From the NCBI RefSeq assembly GCF_000255655.1, contig NZ_JH636436.1, positions 285,636 through 349,635 on the forward strand: a stretch of 64,000 nt of DNA, in the 5' to 3' direction. The notes beneath the pieces were generated by a model. The model saw nothing but the letters and a program-made list of their open reading frames with translations. It had not been told where the DNA came from and did no database searches. Below, in pieces: positions 36,247-45,284 of this stretch (the first letter of the stretch is position 1; every line of letters begins with the position of its first letter). This DNA is from Schlesneria paludicola DSM 18645. Its GTDB lineage: Bacteria; Planctomycetota; Planctomycetia; Planctomycetales; Planctomycetaceae. The position numbers were made by a program, and so were the translations under genes.

Positions 36247-37222
36247 GGCCACCGTCCGCAACAGGTTCCGGTAACTTCCAGCGCGCCGCCTTGCCGAGCG
36301 CGATGGCCATCGCGAAGACGACGCAGGTTCCCAGGATGCCCGCCAATGACGTTGCTGCTGCCGACCATTCTAGCGGCGCGGGAAGTGGAACTTCGTAGTC
36401 ATTCAGGATTAACCCATCGCGTTCGACCTGCAGAACATCCAACCCTTTCATTTGCGCGACTTTGTCGAGCCCATCGGGTTCTTCGGATTTGAAGGGGGCG
36501 AGAAATGCCGCAACGGCGAGGGCCGCGACCAGCCCCGCGACGACGGCTTGGCCGACGGAGGTCGTGGCCGACTTCGAAGTTGGCGTCGTAATCAGGTCCG
36601 GCCGCCGTGCGAGCACAAAGCCCAGCACCGATCCGGTGATGAACGCTTCACCGATTCCGATCAAGGCGTGATACAGGACCATCAGCGTGAAGATGCCGCT
36701 CAGGCTGAAATCTTTCGAATTTGATGAACAGGCGAATTCCAGGCAGAAGACCGCGGCCGCCGACAGCACCGACAGCCATGCGGCCGCGATTGCAGCGGGG
36801 ATCGCCGTGAATGGAGCGTTCCCGAGGCATCGACGGATCAGCGCGTATACGGCATAGCCGCCCCACGCCCCCACCACCGCCATGTTCAAAATATTGGCGC
36901 CGAGCGACATCAGTCCGCCGTCGTTAAATAGCACCGCCTGCACGAGGAGGACCAGCGTGATCGCCAGGCATCCGGCCCATGGACCGAGGATGACCGCCGC
37001 CAGGACGCCTCCCAGGAGATGGCCGGAAACGGGCAGTCCGATCAGGGGAAAATTCACCATCTGCCCGGCGAAGACGACTGCTGCAAGCATGCCGGTCAAT
37101 GGCACCGCACGATCTTCGAGATCGACTCGAAGCTGTCGCAGGCTATACCCAACAGCACCCAGGCTGAGCAGGCTCGCCGCGGCGCAGACTTCGGGGCTGA
37201 GGATTCCATCGCGAATATGCAT
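36236..37222 (-). CDS. cbiM: CbiM-CbiN fusion, substrate component of a cobalt/nickel ECF transporter
   Basis: This is a 328-residue membrane protein. Its N-terminus MHIRDGILSP matches the CbiM/NikM start MHI(P)DG, whose His2 and free N-terminus coordinate the metal. I therefore chose ATG 37222 over a longer frame. Multiple helices carry the CbiM pattern (GQMVNFPLIGLPVSGHLLGG; NGGLMSLGANILNMA is close to the family's second signature). After about residue 240 a two-helix C-terminal part contains SEEPDGLDKV, the PDGLE motif of CbiN/NikN. The two small subunits are thus fused. Whether the ion is cobalt or nickel cannot be read from the sequence. Confidence 0.9.
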   Translation of the reverse strand: MHIRDGILSPEVCAAASLLSLGAVGYSLRQLRVDLEDRAVPLTGMLAAVVFAGQMVNFPLIGLPVSGHLLGGVLAAVILGPWAGCLAITLVLLVQAVLFNDGGLMSLGANILNMAVVGAWGGYAVYALIRRCLGNAPFTAIPAAIAAAWLSVLSAAAVFCLEFACSSNSKDFSLSGIFTLMVLYHALIGIGEAFITGSVLGFVLARRPDLITTPTSKSATTSVGQAVVAGLVAALAVAAFLAPFKSEEPDGLDKVAQMKGLDVLQVERDGLILNDYEVPLPAPLEWSAAATSLAGILGTCVVFAMAIALGKAARWKLPEPVADGGHAA

Positions 37223-37261
37223 GGCGTCTTCGTGGAATGAAGCAAGGTCCGTGAAAGCACA

Positions 37262-37297
37262 CCCATGCCGTACCCCGGGGGCAGTCTGCGGCATGGG
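37262..37297 (-). terminator. Hairpin between the fae-like and cbiM genes
   Basis: CCCATGCCG (37262-37270) pairs perfectly with CGGCATGGG (37289-37297) around an 18-nt loop containing CCCCGGGGG. It lies 18 bp past the stop of the Fae-like gene and 40 bp before the CbiM start. It could be a terminator or a leader structure for the transporter; it does not look like a cobalamin riboswitch. Confidence 0.5.
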
Positions 37298-37315
37298 ACG
37301 GGGCTGATCGCTCGA

Positions 37316-37915
37316 TCAGAGCTTTCCTTCTTTACCGAGCTGATGGAAGTAATGCGTGATATTCTTTTGATTGGCCAGCAGCCAGTCGATGCCCGGTTCG
37401 TTGTGCATCGCTTTGTGAATGGCCTTGGCCGTCGCCTGCCGATTGGTTTCGAACAGGATGTCGTGGTCGACTTCAACTTCCGTCACGCTTGGATCGAGCC
37501 AGACGGAAACGATGATGCCCAGATCGTTGGCTTTCTCTTTGGGGATATCGCCGGCTCGGACGGCATCGAGCACGCCGTTGGCAATCCCTGCCTGAACGGT
37601 ACCCATCAGGATGTTGGTGTACTTCGTGCTGTTGACCGTCACCTTGCTGACCATCAGCGTGACCGGCCGGACCTGGACGTCGCAATTCAGGATTGCGAAC
37701 ACGCGTGAGTGGCCGCGAGTCTGGTCGCCGATCAAGTTCGCGATTGCATATCCGACCGGGCCATCCAGTTCGCCAATGACGACTTCCGGTTCTGCGGCGG
37801 AGTAGGCGGGGGCTGCTTCCACGAGTGCTTCGCCCGTCCGCAAGACGATTCGTTGAGGGATAGCGGCGGCGGCAGCTTTCACAACCTTCTTTTTGGCAGC
37901 TTTTTTCTTCGGCAT
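37316..37915 (-). CDS. Formaldehyde-activating enzyme (Fae) homologue with altered active site
   Basis: This is a 199-residue protein. After a Lys/Ala-rich tail (MPKKKAAKKKVVKAAAAA), residues from about 25 onward follow Fae: TGEALVE, GELDGPVGYAIANLI, LMVSKVTVNSTKYTNILMGT, VQAGIANGVLDAVRAGDIPK and the NRQATAKAIHKAM helix. Fae condenses formaldehyde with tetrahydromethanopterin; planctomycetes are known to encode this C1 pathway. In canonical Fae the catalytic His lies in EVAHIDLxIG; the equivalent here reads SAAEPEVVIG, so that His is Glu. It may therefore be a divergent, possibly non-catalytic or differently acting paralogue. AGGA precedes ATG 37915. No other C1 genes are visible in the window. 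Confidence 0.8.
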   Translation of the reverse strand: MPKKKAAKKKVVKAAAAAIPQRIVLRTGEALVEAAPAYSAAEPEVVIGELDGPVGYAIANLIGDQTRGHSRVFAILNCDVQVRPVTLMVSKVTVNSTKYTNILMGTVQAGIANGVLDAVRAGDIPKEKANDLGIIVSVWLDPSVTEVEVDHDILFETNRQATAKAIHKAMHNEPGIDWLLANQKNITHYFHQLGKEGKL

Positions 37916-38035
37916 TTCGGCAATCCTGATTCGAGCTCAATGTGAATGAATTACGGTGTCCGCGTATGGTGGCGTCTGGTGGGGTTGATCGTCAATTCAG
38001 CGGTCTGCTTCGAGCTGGATGATCTGTTTTTTCAG

Positions 38036-39745
38036 TTACTCCGCAGGAACGGAATCGCGCTTCGGCTCGACGTTCTCTGCCGGGGTGTAGTGGCCAATGA
38101 AGACGCGATCTTTGGGAACGCCTTCGCTCTGGAAGCGATCGCAATTGATGACGGCAAGTTGTTTCCACTCAAATGGAAGTTCGGGCGGATCGGTGGCATA
38201 GGTGTGCAGGCAGAAATATTCGACACCTTCGGGCAACTTCGTCACCGGCATCTCGACGATTGGAATCGGCTGTTGATAGAAAAATGCGAATGCGTGATGG
38301 ACAAGTCCCAAACTGACCAGTTTTGTGCCGGCAGGAAGTGTCTGTTTCAATTGCTGGATGGGGCCTGCGATGTCCTGACAGCGATGTTCCTGAACGGTGG
38401 TGATCAGCCCGATCTGAACGAGAGCCAGGAAGATTCCGATCCCATACACGCCACGTGCCATTCCCCGGTCGATCGGTTCGCTCAGTGATCGCTGGGTCAC
38501 GAACGCCAGCCAGGCAGTCACGATGGTAAAGCCAAAAGCGGGCAACAACGGTAGCGAAATCCAGGCACTCGGTTTGACGAGTGACACGATCAGGACGATG
38601 ACGGCCGTGCCCAGCATGAGCGCCACGTGGGCTCGAACAAAGGTCTTCCAGAGCGATCCCCATCCCCTGTCTTTCATCTCTGCGGCAAGGCAATCGACGG
38701 CGATGCCAATCAGCACGGCAAAGTTGGGGAACAAGGGCATGTAGTAGCGGACTTTTGAACCTGGTGGTAACCAGACAAACACGAACGAGAACAGAATGCA
38801 AATCGTCATGAAGAGTGCGGTTTCACGACGCTCGCCCAGTTTGGAACGCACGTGACGGTTGGCGAATGCGAGCAGCAGGACAGACCAGGGCATCAAACGC
38901 ACGCAGAGCAGTTCAACCGGGTATGCGACCAGATGGGACAGGAACGTCGACCAGCGGCGATCCACGAATCGGCCGGCGACATCCCCAAAGAACATCATCC
39001 AGCTCTCTTCAATTCCGCGCATCCAGGTGAAGGGGGCTTGCCAGGCGCCGAAGACCAGCAGAAAGACGGCGATCCCGATCAGATGCCCACGGGTGAGCAG
39101 GTGCCGCCAATTTCCCGTCAGCACCAGGAAGATTCCCGCTGATCCTGCGAAGTAGACGGGAGCCTGCAGTCCTTTTGTCAGCATTCCCAGTGCGGCACAC
39201 GCATATCCGATGGACCACATTTGCCAGGCGGGCCACTTTGCCATCCAGCCCCAATGCCATAGCAGCATTGATGCGGCAACGAAGACCGTGAAAACCGCTT
39301 CCGTTTCGCCGGATCGTGCGAACTCCATCACGAGTAGCATCGTGGCGAAAGACACGGCACCCGCCGTGCTGCCGAGTTTTGTGTTACGTTGACGCAGATA
39401 GCCATAGATCATGATGGTCACGGCGATCGTCGACAGAATACTGGGCAACCGCGTGGCGATGACATCGATCGAGCCGACAGCCAGTCCGGTGATCGCGATC
39501 AGCCAATTTTGCAGTGGGGGGCGGCTGAGCAGCAAAACGCCCTGCGTTGTGGGCACAATCCAGTCACCCGTTTCGACCATTTCGCGTGCGATGAGCGCTC
39601 GGCGTGGTTCTTCGCCAAAGAGCGGAAGCGCATACAGGCGTGCAAAGTAGGTAAAGGCTGCCAGCAGGATGACGGCTAGCAGAGACGGCTCACGCCACCA
39701 GGGAATCCGTCCCGGCGGCTGATCGATCGAAGGGGATTCAGTCAT
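38036..39745 (-). CDS. Glycosyltransferase family 39 (ArnT/PMT-like) membrane protein
   Basis: This 569-residue protein has a first helix LLAVILLAAFTYFARLYALP, followed by the extracytoplasmic loop FGEEPRRALIAREMVETGDW. This is the acidic D/E-rich motif of GT39/GT83 lipid-linked sugar transferases (ArnT: DE-A-RYA). At least ten more hydrophobic segments follow. A soluble C-terminal region of about 120 residues contains KLPEGVEYFCLHT. Such enzymes move a sugar from an undecaprenyl-phosphate donor to protein or lipid on the outer face of the inner membrane. The acceptor is not deducible; no polyprenyl-sugar gene is adjacent. Confidence 0.85.
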   Translation of the reverse strand: MTESPSIDQPPGRIPWWREPSLLAVILLAAFTYFARLYALPLFGEEPRRALIAREMVETGDWIVPTTQGVLLLSRPPLQNWLIAITGLAVGSIDVIATRLPSILSTIAVTIMIYGYLRQRNTKLGSTAGAVSFATMLLVMEFARSGETEAVFTVFVAASMLLWHWGWMAKWPAWQMWSIGYACAALGMLTKGLQAPVYFAGSAGIFLVLTGNWRHLLTRGHLIGIAVFLLVFGAWQAPFTWMRGIEESWMMFFGDVAGRFVDRRWSTFLSHLVAYPVELLCVRLMPWSVLLLAFANRHVRSKLGERRETALFMTICILFSFVFVWLPPGSKVRYYMPLFPNFAVLIGIAVDCLAAEMKDRGWGSLWKTFVRAHVALMLGTAVIVLIVSLVKPSAWISLPLLPAFGFTIVTAWLAFVTQRSLSEPIDRGMARGVYGIGIFLALVQIGLITTVQEHRCQDIAGPIQQLKQTLPAGTKLVSLGLVHHAFAFFYQQPIPIVEMPVTKLPEGVEYFCLHTYATDPPELPFEWKQLAVINCDRFQSEGVPKDRVFIGHYTPAENVEPKRDSVPAE

Positions 39746-39957
39746 CAGTTCGCGCTACTCATCACGGGGGCATGACCAGATCAATTTCAGGATCACGTCA
39801 CATCAGACCCCTGCGCGGGTTTTGTAACCAATCGAGCGTCCGTTGCACGACGGTAAGGTCTGATGTTCGACATTTCGCATTCGTAGGCACTGCGTCATTC
39901 GTCGCGAGCGTCCGGCGGATTGCTTTTGTCTGACGGGAGAGATGATCGTCTGTTCGA

Positions 39958-40845
39958 TTATGTTCCGCTACGGGACAGGAAAGAATTCGAGGGGGAAGTG
40001 TCATCACCTGCAGTCTCGGCGGGGGCATCCGCCTGACCAGACCATTCTGGGCTGACCACTTTCAGGGAATCTGGACTGGGTTCCGATTTCGAGGACGTGG
40101 CACTCAGTCGGTGAATCTCGGCCATGTTTCGCAGCAGGGCCGAGCGTTGTTCGGCGCGGTTGGCCGACTTGAGTTCGCTTTGGGCCAGTTGCTGTTCGAG
40201 TTGTTCGATGCGCGCTGCCGCGTTTTCGGCTTCGGCCGTGAGTCGCTGTTCCAAATCTGCCTGTTTTGCGACCGCTTGCTCGTTGGCGTCGGTGAGCTGT
40301 CGTGTGAGGTTGGCGATGTGCGAGACTGCTTGCTCGTGTTGTGCTTGCTGCGCGGTCAGTTCGCTTTGACGTGCGGTCAATTCACTTTGGAGGTCGGCCA
40401 ACCGTTGATCGCGCTGGCGAATTGTCTCGTCGCGTTCGCTTCGTTCCTGCGAGCTTGTCGTCTGCAGTTCTTCGAATCGCCGTTCGCTCGATTTGAGCAT
40501 TTCGGCCATTTCCACATTGGCCGCGTCGAGCAAATGATGCTTCTGGTTGGCCTCGGCCAGGTTCGATTCCAGTTCCTGGTGTCGCTGTTCGAGCTGCGCG
40601 TGTTTTTCGGCGGCCTGCTGACGCTCATGGGCCAGCGCATTTTCCGATACGGCTCGCAGGGCATCTCGTTCCTGGGTCGCCATTTCCAACGAGGCCTGCC
40701 ATTCGGCCTGCAGCCGTTCTGATTCGGCAAGGCTCGACTGCAGACGCTGAATTTCGGTGTGCAGCGCGTCCAGTTCTTCCTGAGCCTTGAGGGCCGCTTC
40801 TTCCACCTGCTTTTGATTCGTTTTTGATTTCCAGAACCAGCTCAT
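39958..40845 (-). CDS. Long coiled-coil protein
   Basis: In this 295-residue protein, residues 10-250 are an almost unbroken heptad-rich coiled coil high in Glu, Gln, Ala and Arg (such as HTEIQRLQSSLAESERLQAE and AARIEQLEQQLAQSELK). A Ser/Thr/Pro-rich tail follows. The N-terminus MSWFWKSKTNQ has no signal peptide. ATG 40845 has AAAGGG upstream and was chosen over a start at 40935. The repeat AELTARQ near the middle is an internal duplication (SELTARQSELTAQQ). It is probably structural and no specific family is recognised. Confidence 0.7.
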   Translation of the reverse strand: MSWFWKSKTNQKQVEEAALKAQEELDALHTEIQRLQSSLAESERLQAEWQASLEMATQERDALRAVSENALAHERQQAAEKHAQLEQRHQELESNLAEANQKHHLLDAANVEMAEMLKSSERRFEELQTTSSQERSERDETIRQRDQRLADLQSELTARQSELTAQQAQHEQAVSHIANLTRQLTDANEQAVAKQADLEQRLTAEAENAAARIEQLEQQLAQSELKSANRAEQRSALLRNMAEIHRLSATSSKSEPSPDSLKVVSPEWSGQADAPAETAGDDTSPSNSFLSRSGT

Positions 40846-40952
40846 GTGATTGCCCTTTTGAATGGCGTCATCGGATGTGGAATAGGTTCCTGTCTCGTAC
40901 CCGAAGGTTGCAAGGACAAATCGCCGAAAACGCAAAATTTCACGGACGGGAG

Positions 40953-43136
40953 TCAGCGTCGATCAACGATTCGCAGCAGGAGTGGCAACAGGATGAGATT
41001 TCCCATCAGCCCCCCCAGCATGGCGACGCTGACCAGGATCCCGAAATACACCAGTGGAATGAAATGAGAAAGTGTCAGGACGGAAAACCCGACGACCAGC
41101 GCCACGTTGGCAAAAACGAGTGCCAACCCGACGCCTTGATGCGTGCTTTTCAGTGCGGCAGAATAGCTCAATCCGCGACGTCGGGCATCCGTGTAGCCAG
41201 CGAGGTAGTGAATACTCGAGTCCACGGTTAGCCCCATCGAAACGCTGGCGATCATGGCCGTCGCCAAATTGACCGGAAGCCCGATCCAGCCCATCGTCCC
41301 GATGACCAGCACAATCGGAAAGAGATTGGGAATCAGTAAAATTGATCCAAACGCGAAGCTGTGATACGCCATTGTCATCAGGATCACAATGGCGGCGGCG
41401 GCGATCAGGAAGCTACCGAGCTGGTCGTCCATCAGGCTTTCGATCAAGTATGTCAGCAGTACAAACAGGCCCGTGGCGCGTGCTTCCGGAAAGTGTCGTC
41501 GCGCGGTCGCTTCGACATCGTCAATCAACTTTAGCTTGGTTTCTGAAGGTTGGCGTTCGCGAGCACGCAGCATTATTCGCATGCGGCCATCCTGCGCGTT
41601 GTACAGACTGGTGATAAAGTCTGGCTGCATTCGTTCGAGGGCCGAGATTCGCCAGGACAACGGCAGGAATGTGAGCACGTCCAGTCCGTCGGTAATCGAG
41701 ACCACTTTTGTCAGTCGGCCGGGTGAGTTCTGATCTTCGAGGTCGCGCAGTTCCGCAGCCAGTTCACGAACTTCTGAGAGGAAGTCGGGATCGAGTTCAT
41801 TCGGGGCAGGAAAGTTCACTTCCCAGGTTCCAGCGCCGCCGAGTCGCGTTTCAAACAGGTCCAGGGAGCGCACAATCGGGCTGTTCGCGCGAAAGTTTTT
41901 GCTGAAATCGGTCTCGACTTTGAGGTAAAAAAGTCCCGCGCCGCAGAATGCCGTCAGGGCGGCCATCCCGGCACCCACAAGCAGTGGACGATGCTCGACC
42001 CAGACGGTCAAATGCCCCAGGGCTCGCGACACACGATCTTCCGCAGGTGCCTTGCCGGGAATCCGTTGCGACTCGCCAATGAGGATGCTGCCCGGCAGTA
42101 CGATGGCACAGGCGACCATCACCAGCAGTGTGGCCAGCGTCATCATGATGCCAAAGCTGGCCACGGGTGCGATGTGGCTAGTCAGCAGGGCAGCAAATCC
42201 CGCGGCTGTGGTTGCGATCGTCCAGAAGATTGGCACCGTGAGGTCGAGCATTGTCTTGCGCAATGCCTCGACCGGTTCCGCACTCGCACGGTTCTCGCGA
42301 TATTTCAACGTGATGTGCATCACGGTCGCGATTCCGATAATGGTCACGAGCGAATTCAGCATCGAGCTGACCATGCTGAGCTGCATGCCACTGACGACCA
42401 GCAGTCCTTTGGTCCAGAACAGCGTAACTTGCACGACCAGAAGGGGTAGGATCATCCATCGCAGGCTCCGGAACAACGCGAAGATGACGGTCATCAGCAG
42501 GGCGGATGATGCCAGCCCCAAAGTCGCGCCGTCTTCTTCGACATAGCGGAACATGTCGTGAACCTGCACCGGTTCTCCCACCACGGCGGCGGGTGGCGTA
42601 TTCGCATCCGCTATCTCGCGAACGCGTCGATACGTTTCGGAGCGGGGGATCGATGCGGTTCCGGGCGGTTCAAGTCGGCAGAAGATCGAGGTGGTTTTTT
42701 CGTCGGTGCCGACCAGGATGCCTTCCATCAGCTTGCGGATGATGGAACGTCCGAAGGGGGCCTGCAGTGCATGAGCCAGGTGCTGGAAGCTATCGGCTTG
42801 CAGGCCGGGGACGGTCCGCAGCTTTTCGGCGAGAGCCTCGATTCGTTCTGCGGCCGCCGGGTTCAGCTTGTCGCCACCCGGTTCGAAGAGTTCCGGGTCG
42901 GTATAGGCGACAACGACAAATTCATCACCGCCAAACAATCGTTTGCTGTCACGCCAGGCGGCGAGTCGAGCATTGTCTTTCGCGTACAGGGACTCGATCG
43001 ACTGATCGAATTGCAGGCGTGACGCGGGGACGGCAGCGGCCAACGTTGTCGCGATTGCGAAACACAGCCACCAGCCGCGGTAGTTCAGCAGAATGTTCGT
43101 CAGGCGGACGAGCCAGGGGCGAGTCGTGACGGTCAT
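40953..43136 (-). CDS. RND-superfamily (MMPL/HpnN-like) exporter
   Basis: This is a 727-residue integral membrane protein in two halves. Each half has a helix, a large periplasmic domain, then a block of five helices. The first block starts near ATLGLASSALLMTVIFALFR and the second near LGSFLIAAAAIVILMTMAYH. The second block includes GLTVDSSIHYLAGY, the acidic TM4 residue typical of MMPL/sterol-sensing-like RND proteins. Family members export lipids or hopanoids using the proton gradient. No membrane-fusion or outer-membrane partner is adjacent, as usual for HpnN/MMPL types. The gene stands between the coiled-coil gene and rpsU on the same strand. Confidence 0.85.
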   Translation of the reverse strand: MTVTTRPWLVRLTNILLNYRGWWLCFAIATTLAAAVPASRLQFDQSIESLYAKDNARLAAWRDSKRLFGGDEFVVVAYTDPELFEPGGDKLNPAAAERIEALAEKLRTVPGLQADSFQHLAHALQAPFGRSIIRKLMEGILVGTDEKTTSIFCRLEPPGTASIPRSETYRRVREIADANTPPAAVVGEPVQVHDMFRYVEEDGATLGLASSALLMTVIFALFRSLRWMILPLLVVQVTLFWTKGLLVVSGMQLSMVSSMLNSLVTIIGIATVMHITLKYRENRASAEPVEALRKTMLDLTVPIFWTIATTAAGFAALLTSHIAPVASFGIMMTLATLLVMVACAIVLPGSILIGESQRIPGKAPAEDRVSRALGHLTVWVEHRPLLVGAGMAALTAFCGAGLFYLKVETDFSKNFRANSPIVRSLDLFETRLGGAGTWEVNFPAPNELDPDFLSEVRELAAELRDLEDQNSPGRLTKVVSITDGLDVLTFLPLSWRISALERMQPDFITSLYNAQDGRMRIMLRARERQPSETKLKLIDDVEATARRHFPEARATGLFVLLTYLIESLMDDQLGSFLIAAAAIVILMTMAYHSFAFGSILLIPNLFPIVLVIGTMGWIGLPVNLATAMIASVSMGLTVDSSIHYLAGYTDARRRGLSYSAALKSTHQGVGLALVFANVALVVGFSVLTLSHFIPLVYFGILVSVAMLGGLMGNLILLPLLLRIVDRR

Positions 43137-43267
43137 CGTGACTCTGGTGTGTGAGCCCGGAAGGCAAACGCCCGATGACGGGCATCGGACAACAACCCAA
43201 ACTCAACACCCTCCAAGGGGCGTCACAGCGAGGCTGATGCCATTCGAGGCCAAGGCAAAATGATTCG

Positions 43268-43290
43268 CGGGAATCCAAAATGGATTCCCG
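43268..43290 (-). terminator. Hairpin downstream of rpsU
   Basis: CGGGAATCC (43268-43276) and GGATTCCCG (43282-43290) form a perfect 9-bp stem with loop AAAAT, about 140 bp past the rpsU stop. On the minus strand it is followed by CGAATCATTTTG. It is a probable terminator separating rpsU from the exporter gene. Confidence 0.6.
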
Positions 43291-43428
43291 ACGAAGTTTG
43301 TCAGACGAAGACCGTGATGGCTTCGTCGATTCGACGATCTTGCTCTGCCGTTCTTCGTCTTCAGTTTGGCGTGCGCGTGGCACGCGAAAACATGAAGGAC
43401 AGATCAAACGACGGATCAGGATTCGGTC

Positions 43429-43668
43429 TTAACGATCTGGCTTGCCGCCGGATGGTGCTCCACCACCCATTGTGCTGCCACCAACCATGCGTTGGATGCG
43501 TGAGCGGCGTTCGGCGCGGCGACGGGCACGACGGCGGGTTTCGCTGGGCTTTTCGTAGAACTCGCGGCGGCGCATTTCCTTCTTGATGCCTGCGTGTTCA
43601 ACCAGTTTCCGAAACCTCTTAACCGCGTCATTGATCCCTTCGTTATCCCGCAACCTCAGCTTAACCAC
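43429..43668 (-). CDS. rpsU: 30S ribosomal protein bS21
   Basis: This 79-residue, strongly basic protein is collinear with bS21: [20 protein letters not shown] is followed by [19 protein letters not shown]. It binds the small ribosomal subunit near the 3' end of 16S rRNA. The start is a GTG at 43668 with an excellent GGAGG about 5 nt upstream. The Gly/Ser/Met-rich tail after residue 60 ([17 protein letters not shown]) is longer than in proteobacterial bS21. Confidence 0.95.
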   Translation of the reverse strand: MVKLRLRDNEGINDAVKRFRKLVEHAGIKKEMRRREFYEKPSETRRRARRRAERRSRIQRMVGGSTMGGGAPSGGKPDR

Positions 43669-44069
43669 ACAATCCTCCAGTCGGATGTTTCAAGAAAATC
43701 TATACCGCGCAGCCGACAATGGTACCGTCCAATTCGTTCGCGGAACAGAAGAGTGTAGCAATCCCCCTCAGGTATGGGAAGCGCAGCCGGCGCTGAGGAT
43801 TTTGAGAGAGTTTTTCCGTTGTTTCTGAGCGGCTTCGAATGGAATAGGAGTCGAACGACGTCTGTGGTTCTTCGTGCGAGCTGCCATTGTCCATTCGGTG
43901 TGATTTGTTTTAAGTCTATGTGCAATAATATCTTGTGTGCCTTATCTCCATGACGCACGTTTCCAGACAATGAACCCACGTCAAAGCGGACGTGCGGGTG
44001 CGGGAAAATTCTGAAATCATCGGTCGGTCAAATCCGCCGAAGGACGATTCCTGGCGTCTCGGCTGACGG
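43669..44069. other. Intergenic region upstream of rpsU
   Basis: This is 401 bp without a supported gene. It should contain the rpsU promoter. A CCTCAG...CTGAGG inverted repeat near 43767-43798 surrounds a GCGC-AGCCG-GCGC core and may be a terminator of the gene ending at 44070 or part of the rpsU leader. Confidence 0.4.
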
Positions 44070-45023
44070 TCAGCGACCGTGCGATTGGCGCAGGGAGCTT
44101 GAGTCGACGGCGCGAACCACGAGGACACGTTGCTTTTTCGTGCTTTGTTCGGTGTAGCCGAAGAAGCAATCGCCGACCGTGTCCTGATCGTCAGAGGTGC
44201 AACTGATCAGCGTCAAATTCCCCAAATTCATGTTCACGCTGAACTTCAGGGCGTGGCGGACATCAATGTTCTGTCCGCCGCGATAGCCGAATTCCCGCTC
44301 CAACGCGGCATAGCGCATCATGCCGGGTTCGCCATGATGAATCTCGGGCTGAAAGTCGACGCGAACCCAACCTTCTTGCAGGCGGGTCGCTCGAACGCGC
44401 ATCACACCGCGAGCTCGTTCGAAATCAAGCGTCTTGATGCGCCCCTTTTCGCGGACGGTAAATCGACATTGTTGATGTGTGATCCCTGTCTCGACTTCGA
44501 GTTGCCCGCCAGGCGAGAGAAAGTGGTGGTTGCCCATCAGAGGTTTGGAGTCGTCAGACACTTCACTCGAAATTTCCGCGCGCATCCCCAGCAACTTCTG
44601 AATCGATGGCGGTGGATTGGAAGGGACAACACCCACCTGGAATCCATTCGTTCGCAGCGATCCACGCAGTTCCGAATCGGGGATCGCGCCAATTTCGTCG
44701 ACGTCTTTCCAGACTTCGCGGCACAGCAAATGGTCATCGGCAGGCCGCTCGAGCAGGAAAATATCCAACTGAATCGAGTCGGGTGAGGCTTGCAGCGGAG
44801 GCAAAATTGGGCGGTTCGCCGAGGTGGTCTGGGATGAATCCATCGCAGGAAACAGAGCACAACCCAGGGGCGCGCACAAGCAGATCGCCACTGCTAGCAG
44901 TGGCAGCCATCGGTACCGCGCGGATTGCCGTACGTGCGGGGACAATTGCGAGTCCGCAGGAGTAGGGTTTGATCGGATGTGAATTGACGAACAGGTGGGA
45001 GAGGCGCGGAATTTACTCGCCAA
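44070..45023 (-). CDS. Probable lipoprotein of unknown function
   Basis: This protein is up to 317 residues. A hydrophobic stretch WLPLLAVAICLCAPLGCALF ends in LGCA, a likely lipobox, with the acylated cysteine about residue 55 of the longest frame. The rest is a soluble domain without a recognised family. It includes SIQLDIFLLERPADDHLLCR, an alternating beta pattern around QLEVETGITHQQCRFTVREK and the C-terminal RVLVVRAVDSSSL. The start is uncertain: the longest frame uses TTG at 45023 and there is no ATG before the signal segment; a TTG at 44945 would give a more usual leader length. It is a single gene. Confidence 0.6.
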   Translation of the reverse strand: MASKFRASPTCSSIHIRSNPTPADSQLSPHVRQSARYRWLPLLAVAICLCAPLGCALFPAMDSSQTTSANRPILPPLQASPDSIQLDIFLLERPADDHLLCREVWKDVDEIGAIPDSELRGSLRTNGFQVGVVPSNPPPSIQKLLGMRAEISSEVSDDSKPLMGNHHFLSPGGQLEVETGITHQQCRFTVREKGRIKTLDFERARGVMRVRATRLQEGWVRVDFQPEIHHGEPGMMRYAALEREFGYRGGQNIDVRHALKFSVNMNLGNLTLISCTSDDQDTVGDCFFGYTEQSTKKQRVLVVRAVDSSSLRQSHGR

Positions 45024-45284
45024 CCGCCAATGATGTCAATTTGATTTCCGAAGCCCGATAACGAGCGACACTCCAATCCGCGCTGTGGGCCGTGACCTTG
45101 CCCGTTCCTCTCTCGCCGATATTACGAGGATCTCGCACGGTGTCGTGTCTTCTCGGGATCAACTTTTAGACGTATCGAAGATCTACGTTGCCTGCCACTT
45201 TGGACGATCGCGGATTGAAACAGCTCACTGAGAGAATTGTCGATTCGACTCCGTCACCATCCGATTGCTTGCTGCTCGTTGTGT

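Noticed and set aside
37222-37320. Possible cobalamin riboswitch before the cobalt/nickel transporter
   Set aside because: Only about 94 bp separate the genes, and the sequence contains a simple hairpin without the conserved riboswitch core.
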